Below are positions 35,175 to 47,122 of a DNA stretch of 64,000 bases, piece after piece (the first letter of the stretch is position 1; every line of letters begins with the position of its first letter). The translations under genes and the position numbers were made by a program. Source of the stretch: Cubamyces lactineus (lineage: Eukaryota > Basidiomycota > Agaricomycetes > Polyporales > Polyporaceae); NCBI GenBank assembly GCA_022376465.1, contig JACDTU010000005.1, positions 1,848,001 to 1,912,000 of the forward strand, in the 5' to 3' direction. A model generated the notes under the pieces. It saw nothing but the letters and a program-made list of their open reading frames with translations. It made no database searches and had not been told where the DNA came from.

Positions 35175-37561
35175 ATGACTGAGGTTGCCCCAAACAATGA
35201 TGTGCTCACCGAGCTGCTCATCGCTAGAATGCTAGAGGACGACATGAAAGAACTCGAGGATGCCAGAGCGGCAGAACAGCTGCAATTGAGCGAAGCACTC
35301 CGCACATCTGCTCTCGCCGCCGGCCGCTTTCCCAAGAAGGTCCAGCCCGCCTCTCTCGGTCAGAACGATCAAGACATCGCTCTCGAGGTCCTCTCGGCAG
35401 AGATTGCTACGAACAGAGACGCACTATTTGCGCAGACTTTGCAGCATGCTGAAGATAGAGACCTCGTGGCAAGCCAGCAGTATGCCCAGAGGCTCGCAGC
35501 GGCAGAGAAGAAGAATGCTCTCGATGCGGAGTTCGCCAGACGTCTTCAACAGGCGATCGACGACGGAGAGGAGGATATTGAAACGATTGATGCTGAAAGG
35601 TACCACTTTTATCCTTTAGTCATGCGTTCCGTGAGATCTACGTTCATGACATCGGGTACTATATGAACCAGTATGCTTGGTCAACATGCTATAGAAGACA
35701 TCATGGTAATGCTCTAGACTTGAGATATGTTCAGATCGCAGCTCATACCGCCCTTCAAGGCTGCGGACCTCAATACGAAGGGCAAGGGCAAGATGGGCAC
35801 GGGCAAGATGGACACGTCAAGTAAGGGTAAGGGTAAAACAGAGATGCTACCTCCTCCGCCCTATAGCGAGAACAGTGAGTCAACCGCTACAACCTTGCAT
35901 TTGCTGTACCTGGGCCTCAACATTCACGCCCAGTCGGACAAGAAGAGGGCGGTGCTTCGCCTCTTTACCCTGTGTGTGGAATATGTATGGAGCCTTTTCA
36001 GGCGACACACTCCCCCGTCGCTGCTGCCCGTTCAGCCAATTCTTCGTCTCGCCTGCAATTCGGGACCCACCTTCCTTGCCCGATGTCCCATTCCTACTGC
36101 ATCTCGTGCCTCAACGGCTACATCAACAGCAAGTTAGATCCTGAGGGGACCGGCGCCCCCAGTCATAACAGTGTTATCTTCCCCATACGTTGCCCGGAAT
36201 GCCCGGTAGCGGCATGGCCCGAAGGGATTCCGGACGAAGTCGCAGAAAGGGTTTTGTCTGAGAAGGGGTTGGTTCTCTGGGTAGGTTGAACGTCTTCATA
36301 ATGATAGGAACGGAGCTCACAACCAGGTGCAGCATAGTCAGAAGCTACTGGATAGCCTACCTCGATACTACTGCCCCAACCCCCACTGTTCAGCGCTTGT
36401 ACAGCTGGACGAAGATTCGGACGACCCACAGGCCATCTGTCCCTCGTGTAACACGGTGATATGCGTACCGTGTCGCGTCGTCTGGCACGACGGTGCGTTT
36501 ACTGTGCAGAAGTCTCGTGGACTGGCCACTTATCAGCATCGCTCTAGATTTAACTTGCGAAGAGTATCAGGTATGTTCGCTGAGCCTCAACGGTCTGGTC
36601 ATGCTGAAGAAGCAACCACAATGCAGGCTCTACCTCTGGACGACAGGTCCCCAGAGGACCAGAAGGCGCTGCAGCTAATCAAGGTCGGTTCTCGTTACAC
36701 AACGAAGTTGTTATGCGTGATCAATATTCTCGCAGGCCGAGAACTGGAGAAGATGCCCTAGCTGTGCAGTAAGTATCTGTTCGGTACGTGTCCTTGGTCG
36801 ACCCGGATTGACGTTTATTGCGCAGTTTATCGTCGAATTGACGCATGGCTGCAACCACATCACCTGCAGGTGCAAGACCGAGTTCTGCTTCAAGTGCGGC
36901 TGTGAGTCCAATCGATTACAAGTTATCACCGAGGTTCGTCTCTCAACACCACTATCGAACGCTAGCGCTTTGGGATGTCCCAAACAAAAGATGCTCGCGC
37001 GAGCCTTCGTGCGATCTATGGGACGAGGATATGCTCCTCGAACAGCGTGAGCGCGACCGCGAACACGAGCAAGAGGTCCGCCAAGCACGACTGGTCGAAC
37101 GTATCCGTATGGGCGTCGCCAGGGTCGTCGCCGCGCCCCCGCCTCCTCCTCCTTACGTCCCGCGGCCCGCCATCCATGTGCCGTTCTACGACGAGACCGA
37201 CCATGACGTTGATCTTTCCTGGATGGACGACCCAGGTACGTCTACCTCCCCAATCGCCCAGGCTAAGTAGTCCTAGTGCCCCACGCATATGATCTCACTG
37301 CGTCCTGCCGCACCAGACATCCTGTGCACCCGCCACTGGTTCACCGCGCAGATGATCAACACGCTGACGTGCCAGTACTGCGACACGAAGCTGAACTCGC
37401 TCGCGGACCTGCGGTACCACCTGAGCCACGTCCGCTGGCACGCCGTGTACGCGTGCTGTGGGCGGTTCTTCAAGCGCGAGGTCGACTACGATCGCCATTT
37501 GGAGTCGCAGGTCACAAGGTTTGGGAGGCACGTGTGTAGGATCCAACGAAACTCGCGGTGA
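35175..37561 (+). CDS. RBR-type E3 ubiquitin ligase with C-terminal zinc-finger extension
   Basis: RBR ligases pass ubiquitin from E2 to a RING2 cysteine and then to substrate. The N-terminal 130 residues are helical and Ala/Glu/Leu-rich (ELEDARAAEQLQLSEAL). RING1 starts with CGICMEPFQATHSP and continues GTHLPCPMSHSYCISCLNGY and IRCPECP. The IBR has YYCPNPHCSALVQL and CPSCNTVICVPCRVVWH. RING2 is RRCPSCAVFIVELTHGCNHI-TC with the catalytic Cys in HGCNHITC, then CKTEFCFKCGSLWDV. After a charged helix comes an unusual C-terminal exon with LTCQYCDTKLNSLADLRYHL and YACCGRFFKREVDYDRHLE, which look like two C2H2-type fingers. Seven or more introns. Its substrate is unknown. Confidence 0.88.
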
Positions 37562-37961
37562 AAGCGGCGTGAGGAGTTCATCTAGCGCTGGGCACTATAT
37601 GGATTCTCAAAGGGATGCTCATGAACGACACAAACGTTCAGCACTCAGGTCAGAATACTTACGGGCATAGAGAACTTATATATACAGTCACTCGCTCATC
37701 CCTTGAGATATATCGTGAGCAGTTGGCATGCGTCTATGTGTATTAGCCCATGGGAATGATATGTGTGATACATGCGGAAAGCACTAATAACCAGAGTGAG
37801 TACGATAGCTAGCGGGGTCTACAGTACAACGGCATATCCTATCCCGCCGCGGAGGGAACCATGCATGATGACGAGTCGGTCGATGGGACTCATGGGTGGC
37901 CATGCAGCAAAAAAAAGCGATCATCCGAATCCCAATCGGCACCCTGCGTGCGCTTCAGACA
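37562..37961. other. convergent 3' spacer
   Basis: Noncoding DNA between the ends of the RBR ligase gene and the helicase gene. No features seen. Confidence 0.55.
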
Positions 37962-40288
37962 TTAGTCCCGGGAGGACTGGCGGCCCCGCCCTTGCCAGCG
38001 GTTGCGCGGTGCGTCACCCTGGAAGCGGCGAGATGAATCACGGTCCGAGCGGTCGTCGAACGAGCGATCGTCGCGGTCACGACGGTTGAAAGAACGATAT
38101 CCGCCCTCCCCACCGTCGCGGTCACGGCGGCCATAGAAGGAGCTGCGTTCGCCGTCACCGTCGCGGTCGCGGCGACCAAACGACGAGCCATCACGGGAAC
38201 CGCGGGAGCCATCGTACGAACGGGCGTAGCTCTTGCGTTCGCGTATCCTGGGGGTGAACTCCTGCGGGATGCGGAGCTCGACCTCCTTCCGGAGCAGTGC
38301 GGCAGCCCACTCGTGCACGCCGGCCACTATGGCACCTTTCGCGCTCCGGAGCTGTTCGTGGTTGCCGTGGTAGAAAGCGAGGAGAGACACGAGCGCGTCG
38401 CGCACGTCCCCCTCGTCGAGGCGTCCCTCAAGTCCAGCATCGATGGCGGTCTCGAGCTCCTCCAGCCTCTGGGCGCTCCTAGCGAATAGCGGGCTCCTGG
38501 GGAGGTCAGAAAAGGCAGCGGGGTCCTGGTCATGCTTCTGTGCGAGTTCGAGCACCTCTGTCTTAAGCTGGGTGTACGGCAGCTCCTTAATCGGGATGTC
38601 GGACATTTGCCAGTTGAGGAAGCCGCGCTCCCACGGCATGAGGACGAGGTCGGCACGGCCGCTCATGTTCGAGCCACGTCCCGTGCGCCCAACACGATGG
38701 ACGTACATATCCGAGCTCGCTGGGATGCCGACCTGGATGACGCGGGTAACACCGGGGTAGTCGACGCCGCGAGCAGAGACATCGGACGTGACAAGGACGG
38801 TATGACCACGATCCCGGCGACGGAACCATTCCGACGTGTTGATGCGGGAGCCCATGCTCTTCTTGGAGTGCAGCTCGCGAAGGTGGGTGCCACTACCAGC
38901 AGGAAGCGAGATCGGGGCAAGCTGCTCGATGATTGTAGCGTATAATCTCACCAAGCTGGTAGTTGGCAGGAAGACGAGAACCTTAGACATCTTCGGGTGC
39001 AGCAGCTGGTCCTCAGCGATAAGACGAAGGACGTGAGGGAGCTGCTCCTTGGCCGAAGGTAAAGCGGTGTAGAACTGAGGGATTGACTGATGGGTAGGCG
39101 GTGCGTCATCAGGGACACAGTTGATAAACTCGTGGTTCTTCGCAAGGATCGAGCGAGCGATCTGCCGGATAGCGGGGGAGATGGTAGCAGAGAACATGAA
39201 TGTTTGGCGCTCTGGGGAAGGTTTGAGCTCCTCGGCAATGGCTTGAATATCCTCGCGGAAACCCATCTCGAGCAACGTATCGGCTTCATCCAAAATGAAC
39301 TGTGATCACACCGGTGAGCCTTTGTTTGATATGCGGACTATATGAGAAGAACTTACCACGTCCGTGGTCCGAAGAGCGTCCTTGAATCCGGAGTCGTTTT
39401 CAATGCAATCACGAAGACGTCCAGGCGTAGCAACCACGATATCCCGTCTGCCACGATTCCATTCCCGCAGTTGAGCCGACTTGGGCAAACCGCCCACCAG
39501 CAGCCGTACTTCAAAGTGGTCGAGCTGCCTCGTAAGCTTAATAGCCTCATTGGCGATTTGCGTGGCCAGTTCACGGGTAGGGCTGATGATCAGAGCGCCG
39601 ACGTTGTCCCGGGCAAATCTCTCAACGGCGCGAGCGAGGGGAGTCTTGTCGTCCTTTCCAAGATCGTTCCGAACGGATTCCCGATGCTCGTTGAGCTTCT
39701 TCAGCCTTGCCTCCACTGCGGGAACGAGGAAGCCGAGCGTCTTGCCAGTACCAGTGCGTGCCTTGACCAAAAGATCGCGGATCCCTGTGGATTCTCCCTC
39801 AGGGTTGCAGGGTTCCAGGAGCTTAGGAATCAAGGGAAGAACGGCGGCCTGAACGGGAGACATATGCTTGAGGCGAAAGGGAGGACCGGTGAGAGCATCC
39901 AACACAGGGCGCGACACTACACCATCCAAGGTGTTGAACTCGGGCTGGTCGGTATGAGGCGAAGGCCTTGGCTCTTCGTCTTCCTTCGGACTCTCCCAAG
40001 CCCTTGGACCTTTGCGCCGCTGTTCAAAACCGCGTCTGGAGCCGAATCTGTCTCGCGTGCCTCCGTATCTGTCGTGCGAGTCTTCTGCGGCGACCGCACT
40101 GGCGAATCGCACTGAGGAAAAGCGTCCCGCGCGTAGTGCTGGACACGACATACGTGAGCGTTGGAGTTACACGTCGCACGTTTGCAGGATGGAGACATAC
40201 CGTGCACTGCAAGTGCATTTTGAGAGCAGCGACATATCCTGGCTGCAGGTAAAAGAGCGGCAGATTTTGACCAGAGGGAGGCCGCCAT
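37962..40288 (-). CDS. mitochondrial DEAD-box RNA helicase (MSS116-like)
   Basis: An ATP-dependent RNA chaperone/helicase, probably in mitochondrial intron splicing and translation as for Mss116. The N-terminus MAASLWSKSAALLPAARICR, joined across one intron to ALRAGRFSSVRFASAVAAED, is a good mitochondrial presequence. Helicase motifs in order: Q-motif region FRLKHMSPVQAAVLP, motif I ARTGTGKT, Ia PTRELATQ, GG, Ib TPGRLRD, motif II LDEADTLLEMGF, motif III FSATIS, motif IV VFLPTT, motif V TSDVSARGVDYP and motif VI HRVGRTGR. The C-terminus is a disordered tail of Arg-Asp-Arg-Ser repeats (GRRDRDGDGERSSF type), likely RNA-binding. Three exons in the clear model. About 690 residues. Confidence 0.92.
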
Positions 40289-40563
40289 GGTGAAGGGACA
40301 GACAGAGCGTCGTCCACTGGCGGTTGCGGAAGAAACGTCCACTCACCAGCGCTTCCAAGAAAACTCTCTTGCCTTGATCGGCGTGCCACAATCAAAATAC
40401 ACCAAAATACCACGGCCGCTGGGGACACCCGGCGTCTCCCTCCGTCCCTTGAACTTCGCCGCCGCGTCCGTCACGGTCCTTGACTCCCTCCTCGTTCCTC
40501 CGCTTCCGCGCAAACAGTGCTTCCTGCACGCTCACGCGCTAGTTCTCTTGTAGCACGGCCGAT
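40289..40563. promoter_or_regulatory. divergent promoter helicase / KHDC4-like gene
   Basis: Only about 275 bases separate the start codons of two divergent RNA-binding protein genes, so a shared bidirectional promoter is likely. No TATA box is evident. Confidence 0.5.
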
Positions 40564-42185
40564 ATGTCTTCCAAGCGCAAATGGGATCAAGCGGGCCCTG
40601 AGCCAGGCGAGGCAGACGGCCCGTCTGCCAAAGCCACCAAGGTGGAAGACGGCAAGTCCGCGTCTGAGGCCGCTGCTGCTGCCGCCGCCATTGCAGCCAA
40701 AATCGCCGCACAGTTCGCCAACTCGGGAGGGCCCATCTCTGGCACAAAAGATCCGCACGACGGGGACTACACTCAGGACATTGACATCAACGATGTTAGG
40801 AACCGGTATCTCCTGACGAAGGGCGCGACCCAGCAGCAGGTGCGTCTTCTCCTCTCGCATGCGTTCTGTCGCCGAGTCTCATCAGATATATGATTAGATC
40901 CATGACGAGACCGGTGCCTCTGTCAGTACGAAGGGTGTGTGGTACCCAGACAGGTCGAAAGCTACCGAGAAGGACCCTCCTCTCTACCTGCACATCTCTG
41001 CCACTAGCAAGGAGATGCTTGACAAAGCAGTTGCAAAAATCAACGAACTCATGGCGCTGGATATGGGTCCGTTGGTAGAAGACAAGACGAGCCGTGTTCG
41101 TGAACGGGTACGTGTCCCCTTCTTCGCCTCAACGCGCTTAGCCGACCCCAAAATAGCGTAAATGGCCTGAGGAGAAAATCCCAATCGGGATCGACAGCAT
41201 CAGGAACTTCAACGTTCGCGCTAAGGTTGTTGGGCCACAGGTACGCAGAGTCTTGGCAAACATTGTATCAGAACTCACGCTGTGCTTGGTAGGGTATGTT
41301 CGTCAAGTACATCCAACAGGAAACAGGTACTCGTGTGCAGATCAAGGGCCAAGGCTCTGGCTTTGTCGATCAAGAGACGGGTCATGAGCACGATGAGCCA
41401 ATGTTCATCCATGTAACGTAAGTGTGCTTCGCGACCCTAGTGACATCGCCCTCTGACACCCTTGCTACAGTGGCCCGGACGAGCAACAAGTGCAACGTGC
41501 GAAAGCTCTTACGGAAGACTTGCTTGAGGTCGTACGTGCCGAACACGCGAAAATGAAGACAATCCTGCAGCAGCAACAGATGGAGCTCCACCAAGCACAA
41601 GCTCAGTACGCTGCCTACAGTGCTTATGGTGTATGTATGCTCCACTCATGTCCCTCGCTTCTGCGTGCCAGTTCTTTGTGGCATTCAAGTTGCCTCTATA
41701 CGATTTTGGTCTGTATATTCATGCGGTGTATTTGCTCACGCTTTCATGTTTAGGGATATGCCCCGCCGCCTCCTGGCAGCGCGCCTCCGCCACCACCGCC
41801 TGGAGAACAGCCGCCTCCACCACCGGATGGCAGTGCACCCACAGCGCCAGGGGCTGTCGCCCCAACGGCTGGTCAGGCTGGTGCTGCGCCCGCCGCGAGC
41901 GATTGGGATGCCTATGCAGCCTATTGGTACGTTGTTCCTGACTGCGCCTGTGTGCCTGTCGTACTGAACGCTTCCGTGTCCAGGGCTGCCTATGGTTACG
42001 ACGTCAACTCACCACAGTTCAAAGAGTGGCAAGCGCAGCAGTATGCGCAGTACTACGCGCAGGCAGGCTACGCTACCGGTGCGACCGGCGCTACTGGAGC
42101 CACTGGGACAACGCCCACGCCGTCTGCACCAGGATCTGCACCTCCTCCCAGCGACCCTGCTCCGCCTCCGCCGCCTCCCGCATGA
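40564..42185 (+). CDS. KH-domain RNA-binding protein, KHDC4/BLOM7-like
   Basis: The animal relative KHDC4 binds RNA and takes part in pre-mRNA splicing. The N-terminus is MSSKRKWDQAGPEPGEADG with an Ala-rich helix (ASEAAAAAAAIAAKIAAQF), then DIDINDVRNRYLLTKGATQQ. The KH region reads VSTKGVWYPDRSKATEKDPP and LYLHISATSKEMLDKAVAKI. It continues with RNFNVRAKVVGPQGMFVKYI, whose GPQG takes the GxxG loop place, and RVQIKGQGSGFV. The C-terminal half is Gln-rich, then Pro-rich, with YAQYYAQAGYATGATGATG and a poly-Pro end. Such a Tyr/Gln/Pro tail is typical of splicing factors in the SF1/BBP group. Seven or so exons with short introns. Confidence 0.87.
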
Positions 42186-42800
42186 CCAGACTTCAGTGAA
42201 TATGTCTTGGGTAAGGTCGGTATCTAGCAATGATATGCTACTATGTACTGGTAGTGCCCCCTGGGATGTTTGTCGGCTGAATGGTATGGTATAATAAATA
42301 CTGGACAGCGTTCATGCGGCCTATCGGCTCCAATACCACTCCTGATCGTGTGAACCGAGTTCGCTGCAGTGCGAAATTGCGATAGCGTGTTCTCGAGGGA
42401 GATGTCGAGATGGATGTGCAGTGGGAGAATGCAACGAGAGTCGTGGGTAAGCGGTATTCATAGCTGGGTAGTGGCAAGAGCAGCGCACACGCGACAGTTG
42501 AAACGCTGATTGTATATTTCTCTGGCCGTATTCCGCGTGCACATCTGCCCGGAAACGAGGATATAGGAAGGGGCTAGTCCGTGTATAGTACTCTCTGGGT
42601 TTCCTCGGACGCTCCCAGCGCAGAGCGCACGAGCTTCGATCTATGGCCGCTTCCCGTGGGGCTCCCGGAACGGCCCAGCTAAAGAGCGCTCTGCTCAGTT
42701 GCCAGGAATGCAGCTCTGTCTCGACCACCATCCTCTCTCTCTCTCTCATCCTATCCCTACTCTCCATACCCTCTCCATCTCAGACTCTGTCCCCGGCAAG
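42186..42800. promoter_or_regulatory. intergenic region upstream of the ERG26-like gene
   Basis: About 615 noncoding bases. A CTCTCTCTCTCTC tract at about 42733-42746, shortly before the start codon, resembles the pyrimidine-rich core promoters of highly used fungal genes. No gene seen. Confidence 0.45.
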
Positions 42801-44491
42801 ATGAGTCTCGAGCTATGGCTGTCGCTCGCCCTCGCCCTTCCCCTCCTGCTCTACTTCTACGTTCGCGCGAACGACGCCAAGCTCACCAGACTCCCGCCGG
42901 AGGCCATCGCCTACTCGCCCAAACGCTGGACAGTCCAGGATGTCGAGGGCACCGCTAGCTCGGCTGCCCTTGCCGGCGCGTCATCCTCGCTGTTCTCCCC
43001 GGAGGAGCTCCCCCCGAAGACGGGCAGGCGGTACATCGTCATAGGCGGGGTGAGTATGCCCACTCGAGCTCACGGCGCTGGGCTGCCCCGGGCTGTGTTC
43101 GTCTGTGTGATGAATATTGACATCCGGGCTGATTTTGATGACATCTATTACAGGCCGGCTTCTTGGGCGGATGGATCGTTCTCCATTTGCTCGCTCGCGG
43201 TGAAGACCCGCGACGCATTCGCATCCTTGACATACGCCGGCCCGTCCGGCAGGACCTACTCGAAGGGCCCGCGACGGAGGTCGACTTCTGCCAGGTCGAT
43301 GTCACGAACGCTGCCGCGGTTGAGGCCGCCTTTCGGAAGCCGTGGCCAAACTCGGTACTTGACGATGGGTCCGAGCCGCCGCTCACTGTGTTCCATACTG
43401 CCGCGATCATCCGGTTCTATGAACGCCACCCGTGCCTCCAACCGTACTCCGATCGCGTGAACGTCCAGGGGACACAGAACATCTTGGATGCGGCACGCAA
43501 GGTTGGAGCCACGACGCTCATCTACACTTCGTCGGGGTCTGTCGCGGTGCGGCGCTCGCGGTTTTGGCTCTGGCCCTGGGAGCGCGAGCCGGCCTTCTTC
43601 GTTCAGGCGATCGGGGACGACGATGCGCAGGTGCCCACGCGACACGATCATTTCTTCTCCAACTACGCGGTGTCGAAGCGCAGGGCAGAGATGGTCGTGC
43701 GGAATGCCGACAAGTCGCCTTCAGGCAAGGGCGTGCTCCGCACGGGCTGCATCCGTCCTGGCAATGGCATCTATGGCCCTGGGGGCGATCTCCTCGTCGC
43801 TGCGTATCTTCACCGCAAATCGAACATGACGTGGATCGGCAATACCCTACAGTCCTTCATCTATGTAGAGAACTGCTCCGTCGCACACCTCGCCTACGAG
43901 CAGCGTCTGATCGAGCTCGAGCGGGGCAGCACCAATCCGGACGTCGGCGGTCAGGCATTCTGTGTCGCGGACGCTGGTCCTCCGCCGACATATGGTGATA
44001 TCTCTCAAGGCTTGACGCACCTTTCCAAGGGCGAGTGCACTTTCCAGTACCTCTCGCCCACGGCAATGCTCGGCCTCGCGACGCTCGTAGAGGCGTACTA
44101 CCTTGCACGGCACGCGATCTTGCGTGCTCCAGCCCCGTTCTCCGCGCTCGCCAAGCTCGTCCCTGCCCTCGGCGGCGACATCGTCTACCTACAGCCTTCG
44201 ATATGGGCGCTTACGCAGGTGCATCTCATCTTCGACGACTCGCGCGCACGCGCGGCCCCGGAGGAGGGCGGGCTGGGGTACAACGGGCGCGTGACAACTA
44301 TCCAGGGGATGTGCAAGGTCTTTGTTGAGCACGGGCGGTCGGGCGGCCAGGAGAAGCAGCGTGTCATCGCGGGGCACGATTCCCCCGACCTCGGGTTCGC
44401 CCTCGCGCGTGCGGAGAAGGGCGTCGAGGAGGTGCTGGAGAAGCTGGGCTCGTCCGCAGACAAGCCGCGCGTGGCTGAACTGCAGTACTGA
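42801..44491 (+). CDS. 3-beta-hydroxysteroid dehydrogenase family protein, ERG26-like
   Basis: An NAD(P)-dependent short-chain dehydrogenase of the 3beta-HSD/isomerase family. ERG26 oxidises the C3 alcohol and drives C4 decarboxylation in ergosterol synthesis. The N-terminal helix LWLSLALALPLLLYFYV is a membrane anchor. The nucleotide site YIVIGGAGFLGGWIV forms across the single intron (about 43051-43153). Then come DVTNAAAVEAAF, VFHTAAIIRFYERHP, VNVQGTQNILDAA and YTSSGSVAV. The catalytic pair is in FFSNYAVSKRRAE (Tyr-x3-Lys). RPGNGIYGPGG and FIYVENCSVAHLAYE follow. At about 530 residues it is longer than yeast ERG26, so it may be a paralogue with another sterol or steroid substrate. Confidence 0.82.
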
Positions 44492-44896
44492 GTGCTCTGT
44501 AGAATTGTGCGAGTTGTAACAGATCCCTGAGCGAGGTGAGGCTTTCTTGGTTTACTGATTTCGGAGTGTTGGGGTTCTCACTTTCCTTGAAGAGATCGCT
44601 TCGGACGGGCGGATGTGTATTATTAGTGTTGTTTTGTTTTGTTGTACTGCAGGTGTGTCGCGGTAGCATCGTCATTCATAATATCAAACAAGGTTCGCGT
44701 TCTATTGACGGTCTGGCACTTATCAATGGCGCGATGTGTCACTACACTCACTATTAAATCCAGCCAGTCTTCAGCAGCACAGGCAGTATCACACCGCATC
44801 AGTGCGCGGCTTTGTGCGGCATGCGCTCAACACGTGCATGCGAATGTTGTGAGGTAGTGATAGTGGTCCAGAGGATTACGCTTCTTACCTGCCTGC
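44492..44896. promoter_or_regulatory. intergenic region upstream of the F-box gene
   Basis: About 400 noncoding bases between two plus-strand genes. No distinct motif seen. Confidence 0.4.
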
Positions 44897-46725
44897 ATGA
44901 GCTCAAACTCCCAACACGCTATGCTCCCGAGGATCGATCAAGGCCCAGATTGTCCAACTACCTCCGACACCCTCAGCATAGAGCAAGATTTCGAGCGTGA
45001 CGAGTGAGTCGGTTGAATCTTCTCTTAGACCAGCCTCGATGAGTTGGCGTTCATAGGCATGTTGACGTCGACAATCTTCACGAGATTGTCCGAGACCTAC
45101 GTATCGATTTGCCGAGCCCTGTCAACGGTCTTCCGACCGAGATTATGGCTGAAATCTTCACTCTGGTGCCTACGCTCACTTCGGAGTGCTCTGACGATCT
45201 GAGCAAGCTCAGGCCCTGGCAATCCTTGAGGGACGTTCGCGGGGCTGTTCCTCTAACGAGCGTGTGTCGAGCGTGGCGACAAGTCGCGCTCTCAACTCCT
45301 GCTCTCTGGTCGTCCGTCCTGGACCTCGGCGGCTCGAAGCGACCTCCACTGTGGCTCCAATACGCCCACAGATGCACTGTGGGGCCACTCTTTGTCGGCA
45401 TCTTGGGTGTGCCTTCCCGGGAGACGATCACACTGTTACAGCGAGAACGCCTGCGCGTCCAAGAACTGTACTTCTATGCTCCCCGTTACACCAAGAGCCA
45501 GAACGACGTCGTCATCGACCTCATGGCTCTGTCGCTCCCAAAACTCAAGTTCTGTGCGCTCACTGCGTACACGTACCAGCGAACTTCTAGTTCACATCTT
45601 GCTTTTGCTGGTCGGGACATGCGCAAGCTCGCACTCGGCGGCTCGTTCGTCCCCCAACTGTGCCCGTCGTTGACCCACCTGGTCCTCTTTAACAAGATCA
45701 GCGTGTCCGCCGATGAGCTCCTAGATTTTCTCGCTGGCACCCCTCGTCTGCAGTATTTCCGCATGCATGAAATCAGGACGATCCCGCCCGCAAGGGAATC
45801 CGTTGACCCCGGCGAAGCTGCACCTCCGCGTCAAATCTTCTTGCCTGTTTTGAAAACGGTACTCGTGACAAAGGCGGAGGAATTGGCGCATTCGACCAAG
45901 CAGGACTACTTCGCGTACACGCGGCACGTGTTCTCCCAGCTTTCCTACCCGTCCGGATGCGATGTGTCCATTGGCCTCATCCACCAAGATGACTTCCTCC
46001 TGCTCACGGATGCTTTCCACCGAGGCAAGACAGTCACTTCTGCTACCTTGTACAAGACGACAAAGTCGAGCCTGAGATATCGATTCGCTGCGTGCGCGAT
46101 CAACGAACAGGGTGCAAACCGCGCTTTTCGATGCGAATTCAACATCGAGTACTCTGAGAGCTCCACAGTCATGGCACAATCCCTCATTACTCTCGTCTCT
46201 TCGCCGGAACTTGCCAGCCTTCGGAGACTGTGGACGACTCCGCGATGGATGTGCAAACTGCTCGCGGCCAATGTGCCCATGCGAAACCTCTGCACACTGA
46301 TCATACACGACCTGCCAAGCGGTTCGACGCGCCGTCTCACCATCGAAGACGTTGCCAGAGCCCTCCAGCCGAACGCGGATGGCGGCGTGCCGTGTCCAGC
46401 TATGAAACTCCTCGCGGTCAAGTGTCGCGTGCCACGTGTCCATCCCCGTTCAGATGAGCCGCGGGACTTGACGCAGCTGGAGAACACTAGCAACGTTCTT
46501 GCGATACGAGAAGCAGCCAGGTTGCGCATGGAGGCTGGCTACCCGTTGGCCTTCCAAATTCTCTTGTGCGGTTCGAATGTGGCCGATGTTCTGCATTACG
46601 CCGGCCACGGCCAGTTAAGCCTGCATGAAAAAGACCACGACAGAGACAGTGGAGGCGCGAAATTGCGGCGAGTATTCTTTCTGCACTGGTGTTCGGGTGC
46701 TTTGGAAGACTGGGTGAATACGTAG
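44897..46725 (+). CDS. F-box protein of the mushroom-expanded type
   Basis: F-box proteins give substrate choice to SCF ubiquitin ligases through Skp1. The coding frame begins at ATG 44897 (MSSNSQHAMLPRIDQGPDCP). One intron (45004-45056, GTGAGT to ATAG) joins FERDE to HVDVDNLHEIVRDLRIDLPS. The F-box lies about residues 60-120: NGLPTEIMAEIFTLVPTL and TSVCRAWRQVALSTPALWSS, the standard form in Agaricomycetes. The rest is a long alpha/beta region in which leucine-rich repeats are irregular and not provable by eye. Such genes occur in hundreds of divergent copies in mushroom genomes, and the target is unknown. The frame would seem to begin at a TTG near 45109 if the intron is missed. Confidence 0.85.
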
Positions 46726-47122
46726 TTTGGTGCGGGTTTATGCTTGGTTGATCCACAGACGACGGCTGACGGGCCGTCGCTCTCCTGCAAGTCTACATGC
46801 AAGCTCAAATACTAACCACACGAATCATCGAGCTCGACGTAGGCTGTCCCGACGTTATTTCTGCGGAATCTGGGCCTTAGAGAATGGCTGATTTGTTTCT
46901 GAACCACTAGTACCCCATTGATGTACTCGATAGCATGCATGTATCCCATTGGTAATCAAAGCGACCCGACAATGATATGTCTACACGTCTATAGCGACGA
47001 AGATTTTGTGTGACTATCTACGATTAGATGAGTAAGTTAGTTCGTGTTGGACACCCCTCACGTCTCTCGCTTCCTATTAACGTACAGATATCCCCTACCC
47101 ACACTCGTGGTTCCTCCATAGA
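46726..47122. other. convergent 3' spacer
   Basis: Noncoding DNA between the ends of the F-box gene and the CTP synthase gene. Nothing notable. Confidence 0.55.

Noticed and set aside
45109..46725. F-box frame beginning at a TTG codon near 45109
   Set aside because: There is no need for a non-ATG start: an upstream ATG exon at 44897 joins in frame through a canonical 53-base intron.
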